The notes beneath the pieces are model-generated. The model made no database searches. It saw only the letters and a list, made by a program, of their open reading frames with translations, and was not told where the DNA came from. A stretch of DNA of 64,000 nucleotides from Candidatus Anaerobutyricum avicola (GTDB lineage: Bacteria > Bacillota > Clostridia > Lachnospirales > Lachnospiraceae): the NCBI GenBank assembly GCA_019113845.1, contig DXGQ01000046.1, positions 1 through 64,000 on the forward strand, in the 5' to 3' direction. Shown here piece after piece: positions 17,158 to 26,529 of this stretch (the first letter of the stretch is position 1; every line of letters begins with the position of its first letter). The translations under genes and the position numbers were made by a program.

Positions 17158-17935
17158 TTACTGCTGGCTGCTGCAGAAAGCGGCGGCGTCATAGCAGCAT
17201 GTCCAGTAAGAGCTGGTCGGATAGTAGGTGGAAACGACGACCCGTCCCCGGGAGGAAGAAGCGTGAATATACTGGCCGTTGCCGATATAAAGTGCCGCAT
17301 GATTCGCGCCTGGTTCAATCTGCATCAGGATATCGCCCGCCTGCAGGGCAGAGAGCGGCTTCTGATATGCGCTCAGACGGGCGATCTGTCCGTCTGTGGT
17401 CTCTCCGATGTTGACGCCGGAAACGGAGAGAAAGACGTCCCGCAGCAGACTGGAGCAGTCCGCATATCCCGGCATATTTCTCTTTGCCTGGCTGTACAGG
17501 TCTTCTTTTTATATTTGACCTTCATCCAGCCTCCGCTCTTGCCGGTACATTTCAGCTTGGTATTTTTCGGCAGTACGGCCACGGAACTGTAGCTGGTTCC
17601 CGGGCCGGAGCGGAGATTGACGCCGTCCCCGGCCACGTAGATCAGCTTGTACAGCTTTTTCAGATAACAGGATTTGATGTAGCTGACGGAGCCGCCGAAC
17701 TTGACGGCGGTCCAGGAACCGGACACACCGATCTTTTTGACGTGCTCCCCTCTTCGAATGGTAGTTTGTACCGGATACTGGAGACCCGGTCCCTTTCTTA
17801 TGTGTACGCTGGTTTTGGTGGAACAGACAACCTTGGCAGTTGCTCTGTAATCGGAGGCATGGGGTGGATGGGTGCTGCCAAAACCAGACACATGGCAGGC
17901 ACGAGCAGAAAACCATGTCGAATTTTAAAATGCAT
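17158..17935 (-). pseudogene. Secreted SH3/NlpC-P60 peptidoglycan hydrolase, frameshifted
   Basis: Three pieces in different frames make one recognisable wall hydrolase. An ATG at 17935 with AGGGAGAG upstream opens a signal peptide (HGFLLVPAMCLVLAAP). A second frame from about 17880 encodes two bacterial SH3 domains (VHIRKGPGLQYPV and VNLRSGPGTSYSSV). A third frame from about 17500 encodes an NlpC/P60 catalytic domain with the active Cys in YADCSSLLRDVF and His in GANHAALYIGNG. The second shift lies at the A-rich run TATAAAAAGAAG, where a -1 shift restores KYKKEDLYSQAKRN. Two breaks argue for decay rather than programmed frameshifting. Confidence 0.75.
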
Positions 17936-18037
17936 GTAACATCTCTCCCTTTTTTTAATGATTTTCATTACATTTACGTAAAGTTTATCACAAAATCTTA
18001 AAAAATGGAAATAAAATTTAATGCTTTTTTCGTATTG

Positions 18038-21000
18038 TCAGCTGTATTCCATACGTATACTGCTGCCATTTTGGCTGATATCCGACGGAGTTACGATCAG
18101 TTTTACCGGAACCCGTGCCTGAATGGCCTCCACATGGGTGATGATGCCGATACTTCTTCTCGTATTCTGGATCCGTTCCAGGCTGGTCATGACCACATCC
18201 AGAAGTTCTTCATCCAGATTGCCGAAGCCTTCATCCAGGAAGAACAGCTCCAGCGGTGCGGTTCCGTTCAGCTGGATCGCGGACGACAGTGCCAGCGCCA
18301 GGGAGAGGGAAGTGATAAAGGTTTCCCCGCCGGATAAGGTGTCACAGGGCCGCCGGATCCCGCCGTTTTTATTGTCGCGGATGATAAACTCCGCATTTTC
18401 ATTGATCTCCAGCTCATAATTGCCGTTGGAGATGGAAGAGAGGATGACGGAAGCTTCCGCGGCGATGCTGCGCAGCCGGGATTCCGACACATACTCGATA
18501 AAGGCGTTGCCCTTAAAGAGCTGTTCCAGCTGCCGGATGAGTCCCCGGCGGTGAAGCGCTTCCTTTTGTCGGGCGAGCAGTTCCTTTTTCTGTGTCAGTT
18601 TCTGCTGCAGGGAGGCGATGTCCTTTGCCAGGACGGCTTCTTCTTTTTGCTGGTTCTCCAGCAGAGAGGCGGCCTGGTTCAGGGCTTCTTTTTTCTCCTG
18701 CCATTCTCCTTCTTCCAGTGTCTTCGCCTGTTTCTTCTCTTCCAGATAGGAGAGACGCTCCCGGATACTGGCATATTCCTCCTGAAAGTCCTGAAGTTCC
18801 CGTTCCATCTCATCCATGGTCTCCGGAGACAGGCAGGCGTCTTCCAGATTGACTTCCGCAGGAAAATCGACAAGGCGCAGCTGCTTTTGCAGGGTTTCTT
18901 CCGCCTGCTGCTGATTTTTCCGGCAGAGGCTGTTCTGATTTTGTATGGCAGACAACGCTTCCTTTTTGCCTTGCAAAGTCTGCGCGGCGTCCTGATACTG
19001 CTGTTCCAGGGTGGCCTTTTGTTCCTCCAGAGCGGCGCGCTGCTGTCTGGTCTTCTCTAAAAGAGCCAGAAAATCCGTGGCGGCAGAACTGCCTTCCGGA
19101 AGTTTCTTTTCTTCTTCTTCCATGCGGGAGCGGCAGTGAAGCTGTTCATTTTCCACAGCGGCGAGCTGCCCCGATATGCGCATCTGTTCTGCGGTCAGGG
19201 TCTCTTTTTGCAGGCGGGTCTCTTCCTGTTCCTTTCGCAGCCGCAGAATCTCTTCCTGCAGCTGGTCGTACTGTTTTTCCGCGGCCTGCTTCTCAGAGAC
19301 GGCGACCGTGAAGTTTTCTGTGTTCCACTGCCTGCTAAGGGTGAGAATCTCCTGGAGCGACTGCTGCAGGCGCTGGTACTGTGTGATGTTTTGTTCCCGC
19401 GCCTGCCGGTACTGTTCGGTAAGCTGTGCCAGGCGTTCCCGACAGGAGAGAAAATCTGTGGAGAGTGTCTGCAGGCGGGTGCGGAGCGCATCCGGAGAGA
19501 GTGGCTGGTTCCGGGCAGCCTGCAGGGACTTCGGACTCTCATTTTGAGATATATCAGATAAGGCATTCCTTTCTGCATGTACAGAGTTTTCTTCTGTGCT
19601 CTGCGGGGAGAAGTCTTCTGCCTGTGGAAGCTCCGGGAGCAGATGCCGGATGCTTTCCAGATGCATGGACAGGACAGAGATTCTCTGCTTTGCTGCCTGT
19701 TGCTGCGTTTCCAGTTCCTTTTCCCGGACTTCCAGAGATTCCATCTGCGTCTGCTGTTCTTTCAGCTGTGCGAGCACGGCGCTGTCTTCGTCCCGGTGCG
19801 TGTCAGGGGAAGCATGATGAATGCCGCCGCAGACCGGGCAGACCTCTCCTTCCTGCAGGCGGCTGCGAAGCAGCAGAGCCATATGGGTATTCTGGAGTTC
19901 TTCGGCTTTCTGTGCGGCGGTATCTTTTTGCTTCATAAGTCCGGTCAGCGATTCTGTCAGGGAAGAAAGTTCCTGCTGCTCTGTTGCGAGCTGGTCTTTT
20001 ACTGATGTGCGAAGAGCCTGAAGCTGATCGGTCAGGGAAGAGAGAGTCTCTTTTTCCGTTTGCAGGCGAAGAGCCAGGGCTTGCGCTGCTTTTTTCTCTT
20101 CCTCAAAATGCATCCGTTTTTCGCGGTAAGTCTCCTCGAGAACATGCCCTTTTTCCAATGCTTCCGTCTCTTCCCGGGATGGTCTGACGGCGGCAGACTC
20201 CTTTTCTTTTTGCAATATGGTATGCCGCAGAGTTTCTTCTGTCCGGAGGCAGACATTGATCTGTTTTTGCAGTTGTGTCTGTTGTTCTTTCGTCTGATGG
20301 AGCTGTGTCTCTGCCTTTGTGAGGCGGGTCTGCCATTCCCGGATGGCCTGGCGCCGCTCTGCGGCAGTGTCGTACTCCTGCTCCTGCTGCAGCAGAAAAG
20401 GCAGTCGGTCGGCATAGATTCGGGTATGTGCCTCTCTCTGTTTTTTCAGTTCCTCACAGGAAGTCTGCAGGTTGTGCACGGCCGCCTGTGTCTCCTGCAG
20501 CGCTTTTTTGGCTTCCCGGGCTTCTGCCGCAGTTTTTTCGACCTGCCGGACGAAGGGACGAATCTGGGCGGCCTTCTTTCCGAGAGCCAGCCGCTGTTCC
20601 TTTTCTTTGATGGAAGGCAGCTGTTTTTCGCAGTGTTCCCACCGCTTCCTGACGGGAAGATACTCCTCCAGGAGAGTGCGGATGGCGTCTGCTTTCTGAA
20701 AGGCCTGCTCCGCCTCCTTTTTCTGCTGCCCGGTCACTTTCAGATCTTCCAGAAGTTTTTCGTGTGCCTGTCGTGCTTCTGTCAGTGTTTCCTCAGAAAT
20801 GTTTTCGTAGGCCTGCAGCTGTCCGTCCAGACTGCTGAGCGCAAGTTCCTGCTTCTGTCTGGCGCCGGCGATTTTCTGTGTCAGAGCAAGACCGTACTCC
20901 TCCAGATGGAAAATGCGCTGGAGCATGCCGCGTCTTTCCGCATTTTTCAGCTGCAGAAATTCACTGAACTGTCCCTGCGGCAGGACGACAGTGCGCATGA

Positions 21001-21430
21001 AATCGTCGCTGCTCAGTCCGAGAAGCCGGGTACATTCCTGTGTCACTTCTGTCGGACGGTCCGCGAGAATGCGCGGTCCTTCTTCCGTGATCTCTGCCAG
21101 CGAGGCGCCGGTGTTTCGCACGGTGGAGGAAGAACTGCCCCGGTGATAGCGAAAGGCACGTTCCACCTGATAGAGATGTGTTTTGGTGGTCGTGATGGAA
21201 AAAAGAAAAGAAACGGCGGCAGTCTCCTCATTGATATTGATAAAATTTTTGGTGGAGCGGGGGAGCTTTGCGTACAGAGCCAGCGTGATGGCGTCCAGGA
21301 TACTGGATTTGCCGCTGCCGGTGGGACCGAAGATGCCGAACAGGCCGGCGGAGGTCAGCGCCTCAAAATCGATGGTCTGCTCCTTCCGGTAGCTGTTGAT
21401 TCCCCGCAGAGTAAGCTTTAATGGTCTCAT
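18038..21430 (-). CDS. sbcC: SbcC nuclease ATPase subunit
   Basis: An 1130-residue SMC-like ATPase of the SbcCD (Rad50/Mre11-type) complex, which trims hairpins and protein-blocked DNA ends. Walker A is GPTGSGKSS near residue 35, long coiled coils follow, the zinc hook CPVC sits near the middle (GEVCPVCGGIHH), and the C-terminal lobe carries LSGGETF and the Walker B region LFFLDEGFGNLDEE. Length and order are normal. It overlaps sbcD by four bases (ATGA), so the two are translationally coupled. Confidence 0.95.
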   Translation of the reverse strand: MRPLKLTLRGINSYRKEQTIDFEALTSAGLFGIFGPTGSGKSSILDAITLALYAKLPRSTKNFININEETAAVSFLFSITTTKTHLYQVERAFRYHRGSSSSTVRNTGASLAEITEEGPRILADRPTEVTQECTRLLGLSSDDFMRTVVLPQGQFSEFLQLKNAERRGMLQRIFHLEEYGLALTQKIAGARQKQELALSSLDGQLQAYENISEETLTEARQAHEKLLEDLKVTGQQKKEAEQAFQKADAIRTLLEEYLPVRKRWEHCEKQLPSIKEKEQRLALGKKAAQIRPFVRQVEKTAAEAREAKKALQETQAAVHNLQTSCEELKKQREAHTRIYADRLPFLLQQEQEYDTAAERRQAIREWQTRLTKAETQLHQTKEQQTQLQKQINVCLRTEETLRHTILQKEKESAAVRPSREETEALEKGHVLEETYREKRMHFEEEKKAAQALALRLQTEKETLSSLTDQLQALRTSVKDQLATEQQELSSLTESLTGLMKQKDTAAQKAEELQNTHMALLLRSRLQEGEVCPVCGGIHHASPDTHRDEDSAVLAQLKEQQTQMESLEVREKELETQQQAAKQRISVLSMHLESIRHLLPELPQAEDFSPQSTEENSVHAERNALSDISQNESPKSLQAARNQPLSPDALRTRLQTLSTDFLSCRERLAQLTEQYRQAREQNITQYQRLQQSLQEILTLSRQWNTENFTVAVSEKQAAEKQYDQLQEEILRLRKEQEETRLQKETLTAEQMRISGQLAAVENEQLHCRSRMEEEEKKLPEGSSAATDFLALLEKTRQQRAALEEQKATLEQQYQDAAQTLQGKKEALSAIQNQNSLCRKNQQQAEETLQKQLRLVDFPAEVNLEDACLSPETMDEMERELQDFQEEYASIRERLSYLEEKKQAKTLEEGEWQEKKEALNQAASLLENQQKEEAVLAKDIASLQQKLTQKKELLARQKEALHRRGLIRQLEQLFKGNAFIEYVSESRLRSIAAEASVILSSISNGNYELEINENAEFIIRDNKNGGIRRPCDTLSGGETFITSLSLALALSSAIQLNGTAPLELFFLDEGFGNLDEELLDVVMTSLERIQNTRRSIGIITHVEAIQARVPVKLIVTPSDISQNGSSIRMEYS

Positions 21431-22635
21431 GATGTTTCCTCCTCCCGCATGATCTCCAACAGAAGTTCCAGTGTCTCCGCGTCCATGTCGGTCTGAAACT
21501 TCTTTTTATAATAATTCTGAACGAGCACTTCAAAAGGAAGGTCTTCGATCTGCTCCGGAGTGTCCCCGGCAGGGTCATTTGATGAAAAGACCGGGCGGAT
21601 TGATAAAATATCGGCTTTCAGCCGTTTCATGGCGCGGATGTCTTCTTCGTGAATATAGTGCTCTATCTCGATCTCCAGATAGACCCAGGAGTCCTCGCCG
21701 GCGTGCTCTTCGCAGCGGGCGATGGCTTCTTCCGGGCTTTTGCAGCGCCAGATCTCAATGGGTTTGTAGACAGGGAGAGAGAGTCTTCGTATCTGGCAGG
21801 GGGCGCCGGGCGTCAGTGTGACGGCGATGACTTCGTTGCCAAAGGCGATCTCCCGCTGATTATAATGAAGAGGAGAACCGCTGTAAAAAGCATTTTTCCT
21901 GCCAGGTACCTGTTGTGGTTTATGGACATGGCCGAGGGCGATATAATCTGCCTGCTCCGGGAAGATATCGCCGGGCAGAAGATAGCTGCCGCCAAGCTGT
22001 ACACTGCGCTCGGATCCGTCGCCGCTGCTGTTCATGACAAAAAGATGGCCGACAACGAGGTGGATGGCGCCGGGACGGAACTGCTGTCCGAGGTCGGAAA
22101 ACAACAGACGCATCCGCTGTGTGTAGTTTTCTGCTTTTGTCTCCTCTTCCTCCGTCGCATGAAGGTACAATTCCCCCAGCCGTTTTTCGCTGGGAAAGGG
22201 AACCAGAAGAAGATCGGCGGCCTCCCCGTGGATGTCCGCATGGATGTAGCCGGGACCGCTATCAGTGATCCGGTTTTCGCCGTACTGTCCGCAGGGAACG
22301 ACCGTCTTTGGCGTGCCGGCCATGACGATACCGTGTTCCCTTGCCAGAGGACCGGAGGCGGTCAGACGCTCCGGGTTATCGTGGTTGCCGGAAATGATCA
22401 CAGTCATGCATCTGCCTTGCCGGGACAGCTGCTTTAATGTGTCGTAAAAAAGCTGTTCCGCCATGGCGGGCGGATTGTAGCTGTCGTAAATATCGCCGGC
22501 GATGAGGATCAGGTCCGCCTCTTCCTCCTCGCAGATGCGGACAAAGTCCTGCAGAAACTTTTCCTGTTCCGGAAGGCGGCTCTGTCCTTCCAGATTTTTT
22601 CCGAGGTGCCAGTCCGCGGTGTGTATGATTTTCAT
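21427..22635 (-). CDS. sbcD: SbcD nuclease subunit
   Basis: A 402-residue manganese-dependent phosphoesterase nuclease of the SbcCD complex. The metal-binding motifs are visible: HTADWHLGK at the N-terminus, IAGDIYD, GNHDNPERL, and ALGHVHKPQ. The start at 22635 (MKIIHTADWHLG) follows GAAGGAAG; an in-frame ATG 75 bases upstream would add a non-family extension overlapping the promoter. Confidence 0.95.
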   Translation of the reverse strand: MKIIHTADWHLGKNLEGQSRLPEQEKFLQDFVRICEEEEADLILIAGDIYDSYNPPAMAEQLFYDTLKQLSRQGRCMTVIISGNHDNPERLTASGPLAREHGIVMAGTPKTVVPCGQYGENRITDSGPGYIHADIHGEAADLLLVPFPSEKRLGELYLHATEEEETKAENYTQRMRLLFSDLGQQFRPGAIHLVVGHLFVMNSSGDGSERSVQLGGSYLLPGDIFPEQADYIALGHVHKPQQVPGRKNAFYSGSPLHYNQREIAFGNEVIAVTLTPGAPCQIRRLSLPVYKPIEIWRCKSPEEAIARCEEHAGEDSWVYLEIEIEHYIHEEDIRAMKRLKADILSIRPVFSSNDPAGDTPEQIEDLPFEVLVQNYYKKKFQTDMDAETLELLLEIMREEETS

Positions 22636-22681
22636 GGGCTTCCTTCTTTCTGTATCAGTCTGTGTTGTGATGTTGCCTATA

Positions 22682-22710
22682 ATCTTATAACAGAGAAAAT
22701 GTGTTTGCAA
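22682..22710 (-). promoter_or_regulatory. sbcDC promoter
   Basis: On the minus strand TTGCAA, 17 bases, TAAGAT, about 47 bases before the SbcD start. Confidence 0.6.
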
Positions 22711-22727
22711 GGCGAGGGGAGATTTTT

Positions 22728-22756
22728 TTGTAAAAACAGGGCTTCTGTGCTATCAT
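22728..22756 (+). promoter_or_regulatory. Promoter of the small gene at 22787
   Basis: TTGTAA, 17 bases, TATCAT, 30 bases before the ATG. It is divergent from the sbcDC promoter. Confidence 0.6.
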
Positions 22757-22786
22757 GGCATCAGACCTGTGGAGAGGAGAAAGAAA

Positions 22787-23083
22787 ATGGAACATTATCT
22801 GGATATAGAGACGGCCCTTTTTACAAAAATAAAGGAACATGAGACGGAAAATGCTGTGATCCCCCGGCAGATCGGCGGGCGGGAGGTGCGCCCGGGTGAT
22901 ACGTTGAAATTATATCATCCCGGCGATGAGACGGAGGCGCTCCGGGTGGAAATCACCGCCGTGAAGCCGGACGGAGAGGCAACGGAGAAGCTGCAGATCA
23001 CATTTGCTCTGCTGGAGTGGATGTGTCAGGTGGAGACAGAGCTTGATGAGATGTTAAAGGAAGAAGAAATGTGGCTGCTTTAA
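22787..23083 (+). CDS. Small acidic protein of unknown function
   Basis: A protein of 98 residues that I do not recognise. It is strongly acidic, probably all soluble, with a central stretch (REVRPGDTLKLYHPGDETEA) that resembles a small beta-barrel turn and a helical acidic C-terminus. A good promoter and GGAGAGGAG before the ATG at 22787 support expression. Its stop codon overlaps that of the convergent CYTH gene. Confidence 0.6.
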   Translation: MEHYLDIETALFTKIKEHETENAVIPRQIGGREVRPGDTLKLYHPGDETEALRVEITAVKPDGEATEKLQITFALLEWMCQVETELDEMLKEEEMWLL

Positions 23084-23634
23084 GAACTCTTCTGTTGCAG
23101 CATGAAAAGATAGGAGTACCGGGTGGTCTCCTCCATCCGGCAGTCAAGCTCCTGTAAGAGGGACTCGATCTGGTTCAGAGCCTGCGGTCGTTCTTCTTCT
23201 GTGTCGACAAGCATTTCGAGTTCCAGAAAGGAGCCAAGACCCTCCACCTGATCCACGCAGGCGGTCAGAGTATCCCGGTGGTAATACTGCCGGAGCTTCC
23301 GGACCGGGGAAAGCTCCCGGTATCCGAGGGAGAGGAGGATGTCCCGGCAGACATCGCCGTCAGCCACTGCCGTCTCCAGTTCCTGCCGGGTATTGGAAAC
23401 TTTGTCGAGCTTCGGCCCTTTATAAGTCAGGAAAGAGGAGGCGCTGGTCCTGGAAAGATTTTCGCTCTCCCGGATGCGGAGCGCTTCGTCTGTCCGCATA
23501 AAATCATGAAAATCACTGGTAAAATATGTATCTGATTCTTTGATCAGATCGCCGGGTACAAAGCCCAGACGGGCAAGTCCCCGCTCAATGGCTGCTCTTT
23601 GACAGATGGGCAGTTTCACTTCTACTTCAATCAT
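23080..23634 (-). CDS. CYTH-domain protein (CyaB/class IV cyclase-like)
   Basis: A protein of 184 residues with the CYTH signature ExExK (IEVEVKLP) at the N-terminus and the charged strands that line the tunnel (ALRIRESEN, SFLTYKGPK, CVDQVEGLGSFLELEM). CYTH proteins act on triphosphate groups of nucleotides, thiamine triphosphate or inorganic triphosphate with metal ions. The family includes adenylate cyclase CyaB, but the actual substrate cannot be told here. GGAG lies ahead of the ATG at 23634. Confidence 0.85.
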   Translation of the reverse strand: MIEVEVKLPICQRAAIERGLARLGFVPGDLIKESDTYFTSDFHDFMRTDEALRIRESENLSRTSASSFLTYKGPKLDKVSNTRQELETAVADGDVCRDILLSLGYRELSPVRKLRQYYHRDTLTACVDQVEGLGSFLELEMLVDTEEERPQALNQIESLLQELDCRMEETTRYSYLFMLQQKSS

Positions 23635-23724
23635 AATCGATGCTATCTCCAATTCTAGTACTGCTGTCGTTTGTGATGCAGATCTGAGTCCGCACGGTCA
23701 TTTTCAGACCGGTTATGTATCCTG

Positions 23725-24183
23725 TTATTCTTCTGCCAACTCCGGAAAAAACTCTTCCACGATGGAACAGGCGTCCTCGATCATTTTCAGGCAGGGTCTG
23801 GTCTTATAATATTCCGGGGTCCGTTCCGAAGGCTGCGCGGACTTTTCCGCTTTGCGAAGACCCAGTAGGGTCATGCAGGTGATGGACTTGTTTTTTGCCC
23901 GGAAAGCGTCGGCCATGGCGCGGACTGTGGCGTAATTGTTGCGTTTTCCTTCCTGGTCTGCGCCGACAGTAGCGCCGGTTTTCATGCCGGCAATGATAAA
24001 CATGCCGCAGACAGCGCCGCAGGTTTTGCGCATCCGGCCGATGCCGGCGCCAAAAGAGGCGGACATGCGCAGCATGGTCTCCCGGTCGATGCCGAGAGCG
24101 TCCGCGTAGGCGGCTGCCACGGACTGGGAGCAGTTATAGCCTTCCAGGAAAAGATCTCTTGCCAGTTCACTGTGTTTGGACAT
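23725..24183 (-). CDS. C_GCAxxG_C_C family cysteine-rich protein
   Basis: A protein of 152 residues of a family named for its spaced cysteines. Visible are EGYNCSQSV near the N-terminus, the core SFGAGIGRMRKTCGAVCG, SITCMTLLG, and C-terminal cysteines in TRPCLKMIEDAC. The pattern suggests a metal or redox-cofactor site, but no activity is established for the family. It overlaps the upstream lipoprotein gene by 17 bases, so the two probably share a transcript. Confidence 0.9.
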   Translation of the reverse strand: MSKHSELARDLFLEGYNCSQSVAAAYADALGIDRETMLRMSASFGAGIGRMRKTCGAVCGMFIIAGMKTGATVGADQEGKRNNYATVRAMADAFRAKNKSITCMTLLGLRKAEKSAQPSERTPEYYKTRPCLKMIEDACSIVEEFFPELAEE

Positions 24184-25396
24184 AATGATTTTCCTCCTTC
24201 AGATCAAAAGTATCGTTTTTTCCAAAATATTTTCTGGCTTTCAGTCTGAGCCGGTTGTCTTTTAATGTAAACGGTATCCGGAGAGGGTTGCCGTGTTCCT
24301 TTTCCATTGTCTTAAAATACTGGAAGAGAGCGGAATCTCTGTCGGCGGTAGTTTTGCTTCTGGAACGGTCAAAATAAAGAAGCAGCGACTTGTCCGCCTC
24401 ATCGACGGTGACTTCCAGACAGATCGTGTTGTCCGCTTCGGCTTCCTCCTTTGCGTCCGCGATGGAAAGGCAGAGACGCCCGGTCCCCTGGTCGGTAAAG
24501 AAGCGGCAGAAGTGGCTACTTCCGTCAAAATTCCAGCGGAAGGAGGTATTGTTTAAATAGTAGGCGGTGCTGGATGTATTCAGGCCGTAGATCACATTAT
24601 TATAGAAGGAAAGGGACTTTCCGTCATACTCCATGGTGAGGGACTCGGAGTCCGGGGAGGCGGACAGGCGCACAGTGATCTCAGAGATCCCGTCCGGAAG
24701 GGAATCAAAAATCTCCGGCAGTTCCATGGCGTCGTCCCGGAACGTGTAGAAAGAAAACTCTCCCCCCTCATTGCCACAGTACAACAGGTTGGTGATGAAG
24801 ACACCCGGTTCGCTGTTGTCCGGCTGAATGGCATACAGTTCCGCATATTTATCGTACAGCGCCAGTTCATAGACAGAATCATCTTCTGCATTTTCCGGGC
24901 TACTGTACCAGATATCTGTCTCCGCGATATCCAGAAGCGGGCTGACAGAGGTGTCCGCCTTTTCTTCCACAGAGGTATCTTCCTTCTCAAAGTAGTAGCT
25001 GGTGTCCTCATAGGTGAGAAGCAGGTGAGAAGTGTCCGGAGCCCGGTAAGATAATTCCCCCTCACCGTCAAATGAATCCCAGCCGGCCGGAAGCCGGTTG
25101 TCACGGAAGGTATCTTCTGTGATAGAAATTGTGCTGTCAGAATCAATGGAAATCGTACCGCAGAACAGGTCGCTGCTCTGTTCCATGTCCGACAGGGTAA
25201 GAGAACCCTGACTGTCGATGGAGAGGCAGAGATTATCCGCGCGGAAATCGCTGTCCTGTCCCAAAGCGTTGCCGCAGCCGTACCAGGTACCCGCCAGCTC
25301 AGAGGTATCTGTGATGGCAGGCTTCCTGCCGCCGCAGCCTGTCAGACAGAAAATGGCTGCCGCAGTCAGGCAGGAAAGATAGAATTGTTTTTTCAT
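24167..25396 (-). CDS. Lipoprotein of unknown function
   Basis: A protein of 409 residues with a clear lipoprotein signal peptide (AAIFCLTGCGG; Cys near residue 21). The rest is rich in S, D, T and aromatic residues and reads as alternating beta strands, with two similar halves that each contain a tyrosine-rich strand (SHLLLTYEDTSYYF and STAYYLNNTSFRWNF). I do not recognise a named domain. It is the first gene of a two-gene unit with the C_GCAxxG_C_C protein. Confidence 0.75.
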   Translation of the reverse strand: MKKQFYLSCLTAAAIFCLTGCGGRKPAITDTSELAGTWYGCGNALGQDSDFRADNLCLSIDSQGSLTLSDMEQSSDLFCGTISIDSDSTISITEDTFRDNRLPAGWDSFDGEGELSYRAPDTSHLLLTYEDTSYYFEKEDTSVEEKADTSVSPLLDIAETDIWYSSPENAEDDSVYELALYDKYAELYAIQPDNSEPGVFITNLLYCGNEGGEFSFYTFRDDAMELPEIFDSLPDGISEITVRLSASPDSESLTMEYDGKSLSFYNNVIYGLNTSSTAYYLNNTSFRWNFDGSSHFCRFFTDQGTGRLCLSIADAKEEAEADNTICLEVTVDEADKSLLLYFDRSRSKTTADRDSALFQYFKTMEKEHGNPLRIPFTLKDNRLRLKARKYFGKNDTFDLKEENHYVQTQ

Positions 25397-25578
25397 AGGT
25401 CATCCCGTCTCCTTTTTTATTCAAGTATATCCTATTCTACCACAGTTTTTCAGAAATATGAAAGGATTCCGAAGGAAAAAACAGGAGATTCGTGTCGGAT
25501 TTGCCCGATACAGGTACGGAATATCCGCGGAAAAAGAAGACAGAGGGGGAGGGGGAGACCCTGGAACGGCACTAACAG

Positions 25579-25607
25579 TTGCGTTTCCTGATATCTTATT
25601 GTATACT
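25579..25607 (+). promoter_or_regulatory. Promoter of the IMP synthesis genes
   Basis: TTGCGT, 17 bases, TATACT, about 50 bases before the IMP cyclohydrolase start. No purine or ZTP riboswitch was recognised in the leader. Confidence 0.55.
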
Positions 25608-25659
25608 TTACAAATATAAGAAGATTATAAACCTTGCTTAAGAGAAAAGGAGGATTCCA

Positions 25660-26373
25660 ATGGAAAAGATTTCGATCGAAAAGGAACTGAAGGCGAATGC
25701 TTATCCGGGAAGAGGAATTATCGTGGGCCGCTCTGCGGATGGAACAAAGGCAGTGACGGCTTATTTTATTATGGGAAGAAGCTCCAACAGCCGCAATCGT
25801 ATCTTTGTGGAGGACGGAGAGGGAATCCGCACGCAGGCTTTTGACGAATCCAAACTGGAGGACCCGAGCCTGATCATCTACGCGCCGGTCCGTGTCCTTG
25901 GCAATAAGACCATCGTGACAAACGGTGATCAGACGGATACCATTTATGAATGTATGGACAGGCAGATGACCTTTGAACAGGCACTTCGCACAAGAGAGTT
26001 TGAGCCGGATGCTCCGAACTACACCCCTCGTATCTCTGCTGTGATGCACATCGAAAACGGAGAATACAACTATGCGATGTCCATCTTAAAGAGCAACAAC
26101 GGAAACCCGGACAGCTGCAACCGTTTCACCTTTGCCTACAATAACTGCCCGGCCGGCGAGGGCCATTTCATTTCCACCTATCTGCATGACGGAAATCCTC
26201 TGCCAAGCTTTGAGGGAGAGCCAAAACTCCTGGACATCCCGGACGATATGGATGCATTTGCCGACCTGCTCTGGGAGAGCCTCAATGAAGAAAACAAGGT
26301 TTCCCTGTTTGTCCGCTATATCGATATTGAAACCGGCATTTATAAATCCAAAATTATCAATAAGAACGTGTAA
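25660..26373 (+). CDS. purO: IMP cyclohydrolase (PurO-like)
   Basis: A 237-residue enzyme closing FAICAR to IMP, the last step of purine synthesis. It is of the archaeal-type stand-alone family, not the PurH cyclohydrolase domain. Family features include the N-terminal NAYPGRGIIVGRSADG, the MGRSSNSRNRIF segment, and the C-terminal YIDIETGIYKSKI. AAGGAGG precedes the ATG. The next gene supplies the formyltransferase that makes FAICAR, so together they replace bifunctional PurH. Confidence 0.88.
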   Translation: MEKISIEKELKANAYPGRGIIVGRSADGTKAVTAYFIMGRSSNSRNRIFVEDGEGIRTQAFDESKLEDPSLIIYAPVRVLGNKTIVTNGDQTDTIYECMDRQMTFEQALRTREFEPDAPNYTPRISAVMHIENGEYNYAMSILKSNNGNPDSCNRFTFAYNNCPAGEGHFISTYLHDGNPLPSFEGEPKLLDIPDDMDAFADLLWESLNEENKVSLFVRYIDIETGIYKSKIINKNV

Positions 26374-26439
26374 CACCAGACATGCGCATGCGTGGAGGGA
26401 TTGCGGGAGCATGAAATGCGTAGCAATCCCTGGTGTTAC
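26370..26439 (+). promoter_or_regulatory. Nested hairpin across the purO stop codon
   Basis: GTAACACCA (overlapping the purO stop) pairs with TGGTGTTAC. Inside, GGGATTGC pairs with GCAATCCC, and inside that GCAT pairs with ATGC. An 18-base bulge separates the outer stem from the inner one on the 5' side. A runs rather than T runs follow, so it is not an intrinsic terminator in either direction. Confidence 0.6.
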
Positions 26440-26529
26440 AAAAAAGTAATGCATACCATATGCAAAATGACTTTGGATTTTGAATATACATGCAATTATG
26501 GATTATATATGGAAAGGATTGATACATTT

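Noticed and set aside
20060..21421. A 453-codon plus-strand open frame inside sbcC
   Set aside because: It is antisense to a clear SbcC, low-complexity (L/F/C-rich) and arises from the codon bias of the coiled coil.
26370..26439. ZTP (pfl) riboswitch before the AICAR formyltransferase
   Set aside because: The purine context fits, but the conserved pfl core sequences are absent.
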